Shown piece by piece: positions 11,500-22,354 of a stretch of 64,000 bases of DNA. This stretch comes from Apodospora peruviana (lineage: Eukaryota > Ascomycota > Sordariomycetes > Sordariales > Lasiosphaeriaceae): assembly GCA_033439685.1 (NCBI GenBank), contig JAUEDM010000008.1, forward strand, positions 1,922,001 to 1,986,000, given 5' to 3'. Under the pieces are notes generated by a model. It ran no database searches. It was given only the letters and a program-made list of their open reading frames with translations, and was not told the origin of the DNA. A program made the position numbers and the translations under genes. Position 1 is the first letter of the stretch. Each line of letters begins with the position of its first letter.

Positions 11500-12990
11500 A
11501 AAGAAAGAAAAGACTGAAAAAAATCTAGTAAGCAAAAATCGCGTTCCTCTTGGCGGCGCGCTAGGCGAACCTATCTTTGCTTTCTACCGAACGCCTTGGC
11601 TGGGTGGAGAACGGATCGGAGGTAGTTGGGATCCGACGACATATTTAGGTAAAACACTTACCCCAAGTTTCCTCCGGCCATGTTCCCATCGCCAAAGCTC
11701 TACCATATCATTCGGCTCAGGTTTGTGCATCGTGAGCACAGGCTGGCACCACGCTCGGTCGCTGTACGGAATCCCGTGCGTCGGGTACGGGTTGAACAGC
11801 GGAAAGAAGCCGCTCAGCGGGATGCCGGCGCTCCAAAGCGCCCAGCCCAGCACGCTGTCGCCGCAGCAGTCGGCGCGTATCAGGTCGAGCCAAGCCAGAC
11901 TCAGCGACGCATCCGTGTACTGGCCGGTGACAGGGGCCGATGCGCGATTGAGGAGCTTCTCCATGGCACCGCGCGACAGCACGAACCCGGGGCCTCCGTT
12001 GGCGAACCAGGTCTTGAGCTTCAACTTGTCGTCGACGCGGCCCGGCGACGGGCTCCCCATGTACAGCGGCGTCTGCGGATCGAGGGTCGAGAGGAAGCGG
12101 AACATGTTGTCCCACACGATGTACGTGTCGGTCTCGTAAAAGACGTACCAGTCCCGACCGGGGCGCATCAACCAGGCGCGCTCGACCTCGGCCAGAAACT
12201 TGTATTTGTCGAGTCGCCACCCGTTCTTGCCCGTGGTCGGATCGTTCTGGGGGGTCAGTTTGCCCTTGCGCACCAGCTCGCGCATGGCCTCGTAATTGGC
12301 AAAGTCGGGGTTGTCGTCGCGGTAGGGCTGCGGGAGGTTGGCGAGGATGTCGATTGCTTTGCGCGTGCCGTTTGCCAAGGGCTCGTCGAAGTCGGAGAAG
12401 ATGAGGAGGTCGTCGGGCGGGAAGCAGGCCGACACGCTGTCGAGCTGGGCGTCGCGCTTCCGGTGGTCTTCGCCGTGGCCCATCTTGAGGACGGGCTGGA
12501 TGCGCTGGGTGAGGTAGGTGGGGAACGAAGCGCATAGGTCGTGGGTGGCCTTTGTGTGGACGTCATCGTGTGCGACAGGCGAGAATGCGCTCGTGGCTTC
12601 GAAGGGGTAGAAGGTGGGAGGCGGTTGGCGCTGGTTGGCGGGGACGAGGAACGGCAGCCAGCTTGTCGCCGACGAAAACGTCGTCACGGGCCCATTGATG
12701 TATGGCGGCGGCGACTTGAAGCCTCTGAGGGCCGATGTGCAGAGGAAGAGCGAGACCAGCAGGCTAAAGATGAGGGCCGTCGTGCGGCCGAGCCGCTTGT
12801 TCAACTTCAAGTGCAAACCCGTTGTGGCCGGCGCATTGAACAGCCAGGACATCATGTGTGTATCCCAAAAGCCCGGAAGATTGGGATGGTTTGGTGCTAA
12901 AAGGAGAACTGGACTATTGTCCAGGTTTCGCATCGGTTTCTCCCTTACTTTCCTGGCCTTAGAGGACAAACTTGTTGGTCTACCCTCCAT
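10980..12990 (-). CDS. Type II membrane glycosyltransferase (fungal GT31-like)
   Basis: Two exons (12990-11662 and 11432-10980) separated by a 229-bp intron give 593 aa; both junctions are in phase 0. A single transmembrane segment (about residues 70-90, TTALIFSLLVSLFLC) follows a cytoplasmic tail. The Met pair just before SWLFNAP (about residue 46) is a possible alternative start. The lumenal part has IFSDFDE, a DxD-like acidic motif in YVFYETDTYIVWDN, the acceptor-side block GGPGFVLSRGAMEKLL and DCCGDSVLGWAL, all typical of fungal GT31/Fringe-like enzymes. The second exon encodes a Cys-rich tail (LEACTKACEAEARCKQYMWRG) resembling a PAN/apple-like module often found at the end of this group. 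Donor and acceptor sugars are unknown. The intron contains a run of 34 T on the coding strand. Confidence 0.82.
11464..11497 (-). repeat. Homopolymer tract inside the glycosyltransferase intron
   Basis: 34 consecutive A on the plus strand (T on the coding strand) lie within the 229-bp intron, next to further AAAG-rich sequence. It could serve as an extended polypyrimidine tract. Homopolymer length is also prone to assembly error. Confidence 0.9.
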
Positions 12991-14321
12991 GCTCTCGGGA
13001 CGGGACGGGATAGGGGGTGGGGCTAAGCAAACGTCGGTGCAACCTCTCTCCGCTGTCTACCAGGTCAGGCAATTCCATACCAGTACTTCGGTGCTGTGTT
13101 CAATCGGGGCAGGACATTGTATTGAACGGGCTGTCGTCCCATTGTCGAGACGACGTGGGGATTGGATACCATAGAATGAAACGGAAGGCACCCTTGCATG
13201 GCCGGCCGGGCGCAGATTCGGTGCGGTGTACGGAAATACAACTTGAAGCTCGCATGTCGTATCGTATCGTATCGGTAAATCACACCGATATGATACGTCA
13301 TTGAACGGTTCCCAGGTCATGGAATGGTCTTTCATTTCTGCCTAATCCGTAAGATACTGGTCGGGCTCGAAAACGGGACGAATGCGATGACGACGACGAC
13401 GAACACCGGGGAGTCGGGGACAGCAAATTATTACAACCTTGAAATAAAACGTCTCCACCGACCACCATGAAACAATCCACTCCTTCCGTTTCCACCACAT
13501 CCCAGCAGGATTTATTCCCCAAGGTATTAAACAAAGGGAATCTTCAGACTGAAAAGAAACCGTACAGGGTATATTACTGTGATGCTTGGGGCAATTTCGT
13601 TGCCGCAGCCCTGCATCCCCATACAATGCCGGAACTCGGACGACTTATTGATTCCGAGCTTGCCAATGGTACGCTTTTACAGTTCGCAGTTGCTTGTGTG
13701 CTTCAGTTGCTTGTGTGCTTCAAAATTCCTTGGCCCCAGTATGACTCGCTCCCTCTCGAGTCTCGATCGACCGAGGAAGAAAGAGGAAGAGAGAGGAAGC
13801 CTGGATGGATGCTCCTCGGTTTAGACCCACTTCAAAGTCGAGAGCCATGAACTTTTTGCGACTTGAGGGACTATGTGGGGAGGACAATGGAGTATCTACC
13901 TTACCTGGTAGTGGAGTGATACACGAGATATTGCAACACGGAATAAATATGTACACACCAAAATACCTTTGAAAATACAACTCTACGTACCCAAATAATG
14001 GAGCATAAAAGACGACCAGTTTCAGAAACTGCCAGGACCTCGTGTAACCGATTCAAGTTCTCTCCTGAGACACCATTTCGTACCTACCTTAGTAACTTCA
14101 GACTACCATCATCGAGCACTTGACAAGGGTCCTAGTTCGTAACTTCTCAGGAGAATGGTGGAAATACCTATTTAAACTGCAAAAGATGCCTTGTAAATAC
14201 CGTCTCAAGCCCTAGCAGCCCACCGCAGAAGATGTCACAGACAAGGATCCTGTAGTGTTTTGTAAACTACTTGATGGCTTCTATTTACCGTGGGATGATG
14301 TACCAGCACCAAAGTATTCCC
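12991..14321. other. Intergenic region, no gene recognised
   Basis: The left end is the presumed glycosyltransferase promoter. A short pentanucleotide run (ATCGT units, about 13255-13275) is present. An open frame at 13467-13850 has no protein-like pattern and is not called. Confidence 0.45.
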
Positions 14322-15043
14322 TCATATGTCTTTCGGCACCAACAAACTCCCAAGAAAGCCTAGCTTCTTTCTCCGCGCCTCGACCTTCTTTTCGTTCTCT
14401 TCCTGAACCTCCCTTTCAACCTTCTCTTTGGCCTGCTTCTCAGCTTCTATCTTTGCCCTAGCCTCCTTCAGGGCTATTATGCGCGCGTTTTCGCTTTCTT
14501 TCCCCACCTGTTCCGCTATCCTTTTCTGCTCCTCAAACCTCCGGGCAATTTCCTCCTGGGCTCTTCTTCTTACATCTTCGCCTCGTGCTCTCAGCTTCTC
14601 ATCCTGTTGCTGGTTTAGCTGGGTACTGATTTACATGATATTGAACATCAGAAGGGCACCGATGCACCTCGACTTCGATAATTAGGATAGAAGCTGTTGT
14701 CGGCCGCTTCGGGTTTGCTTCGGAATGGATTGTCGGCGTAGAAGTGGTCATCGGGCATCGCCGGCACACTTCGAATTGAACGGTCCGTATGAGAGCTTTT
14801 GTTATCAGCTCCTACAGACTCGCCTCGGCTTGGGCGGTAGCCGTTGACGTTGTCTGGTGCTATCGATGGTACTATCGATGGTCTCTTATCGATCCACTCC
14901 GAGTTGCATTCGAATACTCCGAGTCCGAGTAGTGATTGGCCTCATCAGCTACCGCTGCCTCACGCTTTACAGATTGCGACTCGGTGGCCTGCAACATGGG
15001 CTGCGCAAGACAGACCAGTTAAGACACTTAACGTTGACGCCAT
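14322..15043 (-). pseudogene. Coiled-coil protein locus, structure unresolved, possibly broken
   Basis: The minus strand is open from about 14630 to the stop at 14322 and encodes a highly charged helix (DEKLRARGEDVRRRAQEE ... ARIIALKEARAKIEAEKQ) ending GFLGSLLVPKDI, an obvious coiled coil. Upstream, in a different frame (open from about 14930 to 14651), lies a polar segment with APDNVNGYRPSRGES and MPDDHFYADNPF that reads like real protein. A third frame further upstream gives SDSEYSNATRSGS. The last two blocks could be joined by a very short intron (donor GTGCCC, acceptor TACCCAG, 41 bp), but no convincing intron joins the first two. A 12-bp tandem duplication containing ATCGAT sits at that junction. 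ATGs in good context occur at 15043 and 14997. It may be a real gene with an odd structure, an assembly error or a decayed gene. No function is recognised. Confidence 0.4.
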
Positions 15044-16221
15044 GGTGGGTCCGACCACTGGTTTTTCCCACGAGTCTAAAATCTAGTAGATACTTAGAAA
15101 GGGAGGATAGCTGGAAAGGGATGTGATGTTGCCTTCTTGATATATACTCCAACAGGTTGGAGACCTACGAGGCTTGTCCTTTTGGTCGCGGTATTAGTGT
15201 ACCCACTCACACTCTCAACTCCATATATCATCCCAGCCTGGTTACCTCATCACCGAGGTGTCACATGTTGAACTTCACTCCGCCGGACGAGAAACGCCTT
15301 GCTACCAGAAAAGCGGGGACCGACGAACCTCTAGTGTACCCAAAGAAGCAGAACCTATACAGTATTGTGTACCCTAACTCCAAGGCAGACCCTAACCAGC
15401 AAGTGTACCTAGTGTTGCGTCCAAGAAATACTGCAGTAGATTTGTTACCTACTACCAGGCCCGCCCCTTTGGCGGCACCAGGCAACAACCACCACTACAC
15501 ATCCATACACACACACACCATAGTTTGCTCAGGAATGCCTGGTATATCTGCATTGTGGCTTTGTGCACTAAAACTAAGTGCCGTAAACGTCATGCTACGA
15601 CCTGTCTACCCCCTAACTGGTCGGTCTTCTCTAATCATCTCATCGCTCCATAAAAAGCAGAATAAGTTGAACAATGCCGGCCTGCAGAAAGAGACAAATG
15701 AATAGTAAAACGCCCTCCGTATGAACACGACAAACAAAACTTCGCATTTTATGCGCCAAGTTTTCCTTGAAAATCAAAATCCTTGGAAGCAGTCGGTAAA
15801 GAAAGGAAAACCCAAATGCCGCAGATTCGCCCAGTCGCTTCTATCAGTAGTAGCATCGTGGTGCGCCCCGGCCATGATCCCATCCATGCCCCACCGTTGC
15901 GCCTCGAGTCCCGAACTGACAAAACCATGGATATAGTACATCACCGCAAGAAGAACCTTGTTGCTCCGATGCCATGTTCTTTGGAGAAAGAGATATCAAG
16001 ATTCGCCAGATGTCCCTCATGCCATTCATGATCCCGCCCCATCATAACGCCTCCCATTAAAGAACGAAAAGAAAGCAAGGATCCCTTGCAATTGACGTAT
16101 ATGCAATCAGTAGACTCCCATAGGGGAGAGAGTAAAAGTCCTAGTAGCAGTCGCCTGAGTACTAAAAATGCTCGAGAGATGTGGGCAGAAAAAAGCAAAG
16201 GCGCCTGAGAGTGGAACCGAC
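15044..16221. other. Intergenic region, no gene recognised
   Basis: An open frame at about 15262-15705 on the plus strand has repeated VYPKKQ/VYPNSK-like stretches but no known domain and is not called. A CA-rich microsatellite lies near 15500-15520. Confidence 0.4.
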
Positions 16222-17743
16222 TCAGTTCTCCTGCAACTTGGACGCGGAATTGCTGAGTTTACGCAGGAATTCCGGCATCTTGCCGTTGGAAAGCTCATCG
16301 AGGCAGTTGGTAATGACGGCGTCGTTCTCAACCTTGACGCTACGGGTGCTCTTGACCCAGTACTCGAACGGACCACGGTTCAGAGTCAGCGCCTGGCCAA
16401 GCTCCAAGCATCGGTCACGCGAGGGGTGCTCTCTGTGCATGACGCAGAAATGGGTGATCATCTTGGAAATGTCTCGGAGGGGCCACTTGCACGGCTGAGC
16501 GGGCGAGCGGCCGGCACCGGCCAGGAGGTAGCGAGGTGCGGAGCACAGCGAGCACTTCCAGAATCCCTTACGCTGTTTAGCCAGGATGGGTCCCGGGATG
16601 TCCTCAACATTGGTGTCGTCGGGAAACTCAACCGGATCGACCTCGACCATCACAGCGCCCTTGTGGCGCTTGCTGCTCGACGTGGCGCAGCCGCCCTCGG
16701 GGCCGTCATCCGGGCTGGCCTCGCGGGAGCGCTTGCCCTTGGCTGCAGTTGAAGAACGGATCGGCAACGGAGAACGCGGCAGAAGCTTTGCACCACCAGG
16801 GGTGAGAGTGTCAGTAACAAGTCGAACAGCGTTCGACTTGGTGACAGCAGCGCCGCTACGGTTGGTAATGTTGGTACGAGCGGTATTGAACGAGCCGATC
16901 GGGGGCAAGGCGGCAGCGGAGAAGTTATAACGGTACTGGATCTGCATGGTCTCGATGCGGTTCTTGCAATGGCGAATCTGGTGGCCAAGATCCAACTGGC
17001 GGAGCTGATAGGTCCGGACCTCCTGAGGTGTCAGGTCCTCGCCGGTTGTGAGCATGTCCTCGCACCACTCGAAATCATTGTTATAGGCTGCAATGTCCTC
17101 ATTGAGCTGGCGGAAAGTGATCTCGTCCAGATTAGCGTTCTCGTAGCTCACGTGGTTGACGGCATTGTAGGCTGGGGCACCCCGGGTGACATGGCCGTTG
17201 ACCTTAGTAGCGCCCATGTTCAAGTTGTTGGAATGGGTGATGGTGACAACGGGGCTAGCCGGCTCAGAAGTGACCTCTTCGGCAGCCTTCTCGGTAAGCT
17301 CGTCACCAGCCTCCTCAAGCGGCGCAGTGGAAGCTCTCGGGGAAGAATGCTCAGACTCGATGACGCTGCTTCGACCGCTGTCTGCAACCTCACTGGCGAC
17401 CGTGATGCTGTTGATGGGCGTCGAGGTCATGTCCAGCGTCTGAGGAATGGGCGAGAAGTTCGAATTAGCCAACCGATACCGCCTCAATACGACTGATAGC
17501 CCATTCAAACGGGATTTGATTTGAAAAGATAAGGGGAAGGGACAGGAAATAAAAATGAAGACAGGACGGATGATGAAGGTGTGCTGGGGCACGCCTGATC
17601 AATCAATCTCGGTGCAGTGCTCAAACAAATCGGGGCTGGAAAATGGACAGAAAGAAGTTGATTTGAAAACAAAAGGAAATGTTGCAAAGTAGCAAACTCA
17701 CCTTATTCTTGGTTGTTGCAGCGCGTTTCTTTGACGGCGGCAT
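16222..17743 (-). CDS. 419-aa basic protein with a C-terminal Cys/His cluster
   Basis: Exon 1 (17743-17702) encodes a basic N-terminus, MPPSKKRAATTKNK, a possible nuclear localisation signal. A 262-bp GT-AG intron precedes exon 2 (17439-16222). Without exon 1 the frame would start at the internal Met of TLDMTSTP. Residues 20-100 are acidic and Ser/Thr-rich. About 130-200 are helical (LNEDIAAYNNDFEWCEDML, LRQLDLGHQIRHCKNRIE), probably a coiled coil. Another basic stretch follows (SKRHKG). A cluster of the form C-x2-C (WKCSLCSAP) with downstream H and C residues (MITHFCVMHREH, RDRC) resembles a degenerate zinc finger. These features suggest a nuclear, possibly chromatin-associated protein. I do not recognise the family, and the function is unknown. 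Confidence 0.75.
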
Positions 17744-19962
17744 GTTGCATCAAAGAGCAAAAAATAACGATAGAAGCTGCCAGTGATATGTTTGGCTTTT
17801 AGGTGGGTTAAAGAAAAAGGGAGTGGTTTTCGTTGAAAGGAAACATGAACGTGGCGACGCGAAGAGGGTGGGAAAAGTGGAAAGAGGGAGAAAGAGGGAA
17901 ATTTTTCGGACGGACGTAGACGTGGACTTCTCTTTTTTTTTTTCGTCCTTTTCTTTCTTCTTTCCCTCCTCGGGTTAACTAGGTAGTTTTAGTACTTTTT
18001 TCCCCCATTCTGCTGTTTGATGTCCCCACTTCAACTACGCGTTCTTTGCTTGGATTGGTTGAATGGTGGTCAAGGCGTGCCGCAGGGGAGAGTTTGCACT
18101 GGAATTTTTATTGACGGACGGCCGATGTCAGCGAGGTCTATGGTGGAGGACTGCTGTGGTGGTTCCACTTTATTTCTTCTCTCCAGCTTCCTTCCTTTTC
18201 TTTTCCTTCGTCCTTTTTCTTTTGCAAGACCTGTTTTACCCCTCCCCCACTTTCTCTGTCCACCATGATCGAATTTTGTTTGGAGTTGTACACATACGAC
18301 ACCAGCTGCAGTCAAGACAAATGTTTGTTGCTCGCTCCCCTCCCTCCTTTTTTTTGTCTCCTTTTCCACACTACTGTTTGTGTTGCCATGAGAACCGCGG
18401 TTCGGAGTCCATATCGTCCGAAGAAAGATGTCATTAACGCACCACTAATTGCGTCAAGCCGCATAGCCTAGAGGTAGGTTAGGTACCTATAAAGCTTCTT
18501 AGCCCCACAAGCACGAGTGTTATTTAGACGTTGTGGGTGACTAGTTTAGTAATAATGAGCCTCAAAATGAGGGTCCTGGGTCGGCTTAATACAACGACCG
18601 TTCTACCAAAGAAATAAGAGGGAATAGAAGAAGCTGCCACGAGCGTGGCTATCCACATGTGCACCCACTTGACACCCAAGTAAAACCACGGATATTCATG
18701 AACGCAGCTTGCCATCGGGTCGAATAGACAGCGCCTCGTTAAGATTATCTCGACTCGCAGTTTGAACTGTCCATTCCATTGTCTCTTCCTTTCGTATTCC
18801 CGAGAACCGTATCAAGCCACAATTCGACGAATTTTCCTCTCAGAGTTCGGAGGATGACGAAACTGGAAGGGAGGATATACAACTTAATCAAGAGAACCAC
18901 CCCGATTTGCTGGCAGCTCAGAGAGATCCCAATATCGAGCACATTTAACCGGTCTTGGTCTTCTTCCTCATCAGCTCCATCATGATCCAGCCCGACCGAG
19001 TTCGTGTTTTTCAAAGGCATCGATGACGTCGTAGAAGTACTGGACACAGCATGATTTTCAAAAGGAGCAGTTGGAAGGTTTAGAGAAAATTTCATTTTCA
19101 GTAGAGAGAGGAGTTGGGGCAACCAGGAGCCAGCCTGCGGTGCAAGAACTCCGAGTCTCCGAGCCCTGCTCCAGAGCCTGAGACTTTCCTTCAATGCATG
19201 TTTTCCCAAATATAGCAGCGCAATCACATCTGTTATTTCAAACTACCTTATGGTTCTTGAGGAGCTCCATTGTTAGGTCTAAGTTCTAGTTTTCAAATTA
19301 GTAATCGAGATCAAACTGAGCTAATTACGTCAAAAATCGAATTGCCACAACAGCAAGGACGATATTACTCCGCCTAAAATCCAACAGATGATGTATCAGT
19401 CAGACCTTTGACAATCACTAAACTGCATGATCAGTAGCAGCTGGAACTTCCTGTCTCCATCATCCCTGCGCGGCGACTTGGCTCGCAGGGGAGGAGCTTA
19501 CCTTGTCGAACTCCTAAAGCAGAAATGTCGCTTGATTCGTTGTTTCTGTTAATAAGCTGCTCTGTCATCACCCATGCTGAGTCTGGATGATAGCCAAGGA
19601 ATTCAATAACGCAAGGCCATGACAGAGCTTACTTATGGACCGGGCACTCCACCGGGCATGACACTGATTTGGAATAAGACATCAGCACTTGGCCTTAGAC
19701 TCATCAGACAGCATGGGACATTACGAGAAGTCAGGCTCAAGTCTGTAATATCATGTGGTATCGTCAAACAATGTGGCCAGTGAGATTTCCTTGGCTGTGA
19801 TACGTAACGATGCGAGATCTAAATGCCCAGGGGGTCTACAAAGGAGTACAAAAGAGCGCAAAGACCGCACGCGGCATCGAATGCAATCTTACCCGCCGGT
19901 GGAAGAGTTGTGTGCCTTCAGATAAGATTTTCAGTACCGAAAACGTCTCAGAACATTCAACA
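17744..19962. other. 2.2-kb intergenic region
   Basis: The left part (to about 18000) is the promoter of the 419-aa gene, with T-rich runs near 17930-17950 and 18180-18230. A tRNA-like relic is possible at 18556-18628 (minus; see findings). A minus-strand frame at 18745-19227 contains an acidic stretch (GADEEEDQDRLNVLDIG) but no recognisable family. The right end is the GMC gene promoter. Confidence 0.4.
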
Positions 19963-21929
19963 ATGAGTGCTGACTACGATTTTATCATTGTTGGTGGTAA
20001 GTTCACTGGCAGTCCTGCAACATTGCATTACGTCGATATCTACTAGCTGCCCGGTTTGCTCACGCGGAATTCAGGCGGAGCGGCGGGCGGAGCCCTCACT
20101 TATTTCCTGGCCCAGTCAAGCAAGAAGCCGCGCATTCTTCTCCTGGAAGCCGGCGCCCAGAACAGCGATGGAAATCTCCGTGTGGACGGACAGCGATGGC
20201 TCACCTTCCTAAACAAGGACATGAACTATGGCTACAAGACCGTGCCCCAGCAGGACGCTGCCGGCCGCGAGCTTGACTACTCGCGTGGCCGCGGGCTGGG
20301 TGGGTCGAGTGCCATCAACTTCGGCGTCTTCACCGTCGGCGCCCAGGGTGACTACGACGAATGGGCCCGGGTAGTGTCCGAGGACGATGACTCGGATCCC
20401 GGCTTCTTTTCCTGGGAGCACATGCAGGCCCGCCTCAGGAAGCTCGAGACGTTCCACGACGCACTACCATCCAGCATCGCGAACGGCTCCAAGTACGTGT
20501 CTCCTAGACCGGAGAACCATGGCACGTCCGGCCCTCTCCATGTGGGCTACGCGGGCGAGTGGGAGGACGACGTCGTCCCCTGGCTCGATCTCTACCTCGA
20601 GGCCGGATACCCGCTGAACCCGGACCACAACTCGGGCAACCCCATCGGCATGTCGCCGCTAATCAGCTCGGCCCACAACGGCAAACGCTCAACCTCTCGG
20701 GACTTGCTGGTTCAACTCGAGTCCCTCGATAATGTCACCATCTTGACCGACTCGCCGGTGCAGCGCGTCATTCTCGACACCAGTGGCGCCGATACACCGA
20801 CCAAGGCCATCGGGGTAGAGTCCAACGGAAAGGGCTATCTCGCCGCTAAGGAGGTCGTCCTCTGCGCCGGCGCCCTCGACACCCCGCGTATCCTGATGCA
20901 CTCAGGCATCGGCCCGGCGGACCAGCTCGACAAGTTTGGCATCCCCGTTGTCGTGGCCAGCCCCGCCGTCGGCAGCGGCCTGCGCGACCACGCCTTCTGC
21001 CCGCTCGTCTACCTGCGCCGCCCCGAAAGCGTGCCCAACTATCCCACCGGCAGCCGCGCGGCTCTCTACTCGGATCAAGCGGTCATGGACGCGGCCCTGG
21101 AGCAGTGGAAGCGCGACGGGACGGGCCCGTGGGCCAAGATCGCCTGCCAGGCAGCCATCGGATTCTTCAAGTTCAGCGACGCCTTCACCGCCTCATCCGA
21201 GTTCCAGGCCCTCCCGGACGCCGAGAAGGCCCACCTGAGCCATCCGACGGTCCCGCACTACGAGGTCTTTACCCACTTCCCCATCAGCTTCTTCATGCCC
21301 GAGGCCTTCCCCGCCGGTATCCAAAACATCGACAAGTTTAACTATCAGTGCCTGCTCGTCTTCCTCTACAACGCGCAGAGCCGCGGCGAGGTGAGGCTGC
21401 AGTCGTCCGACCCCAACGTGCCGCTGCTGTTCGATCCAAAGTTCTTGGGGGTAGAGTTCGACCGCCGCGCGGCCGTCGAGGCGCTCCGCGAGGCGCTCAA
21501 GGTCGTCAAGTCGCCGGCTTACGCCAAAGATACCCTTTCGGTCGTGGCGGAGCCGCCGAATGCTGCGAGTGCGACCGATGAGGAGCTGCTGGCGTACTGG
21601 CGGCAGACCATCTCGTCGAGCTGGCACATGACGGGCACGGTCAAGATGGGGAAGAAGGGAGACGCCGATGCCGCGGTGGACAGCGGTTTCCGCGTTATCG
21701 GGGTTGATGGCTTGAGGGTCGCCGATATGAGCGTGCTTCCGGTGTTGCTGAGCGGGCATACACAGGCTGGTGCTTGTAAGTCGTCTTTCTCACAGTGCTT
21801 CTTGTCCTCATGTCCATTGCCCACTGCAGTGATGGATTGTCAGGATAACCAAACTAATGTTTGGATACTTGAATAGATCTCACGGGTACGACGGCTGCAG
21901 AGAAGCTGATCAGCGACTTTGATCTTTGA
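19963..21929 (+). CDS. GMC-family flavin oxidoreductase
   Basis: Three exons (19963-19996, 20075-21775, 21877-21929) give 595 aa with all junctions in frame; the first exon is only 34 nt. The FAD-binding Rossmann motif lies at the very N-terminus (IIVGGGAAGGALTYF, residues 8-22), followed by LLLEAG. The GMC signature region SRGRGLGGSSAINFGV and the second signature GALDTPRILMHSGIGP are present. The catalytic pair is His529 (SWHMTGTVKMG) and His573 (SGHTQAGAY). There is no signal peptide, so an intracellular alcohol/choline-type oxidase or dehydrogenase is more likely than a secreted one. The substrate is unknown. It converges on the ABCC transporter only 425 bp away. The residues needed for flavin binding and catalysis look intact. 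Confidence 0.92.
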
Positions 21930-22354
21930 GTGTTTCCCTCCGTCCGAAGCATAACCGACGTCGGAATATCGAGTGATGTAATCGGGGGCTAGTACATGGT
22001 AAATACACGAATACGTCCATTCTGAGTAGAGTTAGCGACTCGCGGATATCGAGTTCAAGCCTTCCCGGAGGAGTGAAACCCGATATTTGATGTTGAAAGT
22101 CTACGTTTTTTATTCCCTAACACATTTTGTTTGTTCTACCAGTTAAGAGCCCCAAAACAAGTTTGCTTTTGTACATATTACTTGAAGCAAACATCTGATA
22201 AGACTATGCTACTTCCCTTCCAATGCTTCTGTATATATTTGGTACCGGATCGGGCTCTATCTACAGTAGAGTCTAATTGTAATTCTAAAACTACGCTGAG
22301 TTGTATGATAGTACTTTAACTGCCCGAGGTAGTTGTTAGTTGTCCAACTATTCA
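21930..22354. other. Convergent 3' region between GMC and ABC genes
   Basis: About 425 bp of AT-rich sequence, presumably both 3' UTRs. No gene was seen. Confidence 0.5.

Noticed and set aside
11680..12537. 285-codon plus-strand open frame
   Set aside because: Antisense to the glycosyltransferase; composition (RRVRVE, GRGRC) is the mirror of GC-rich coding DNA.
15157..15705. 182-codon frame with repeated VYP motifs
   Set aside because: No similarity recognised to gag or other proteins; low support.
18745..19227. 160-codon minus-strand frame
   Set aside because: Contains an acidic patch but no family resemblance and no ATG with clear context; could be chance.
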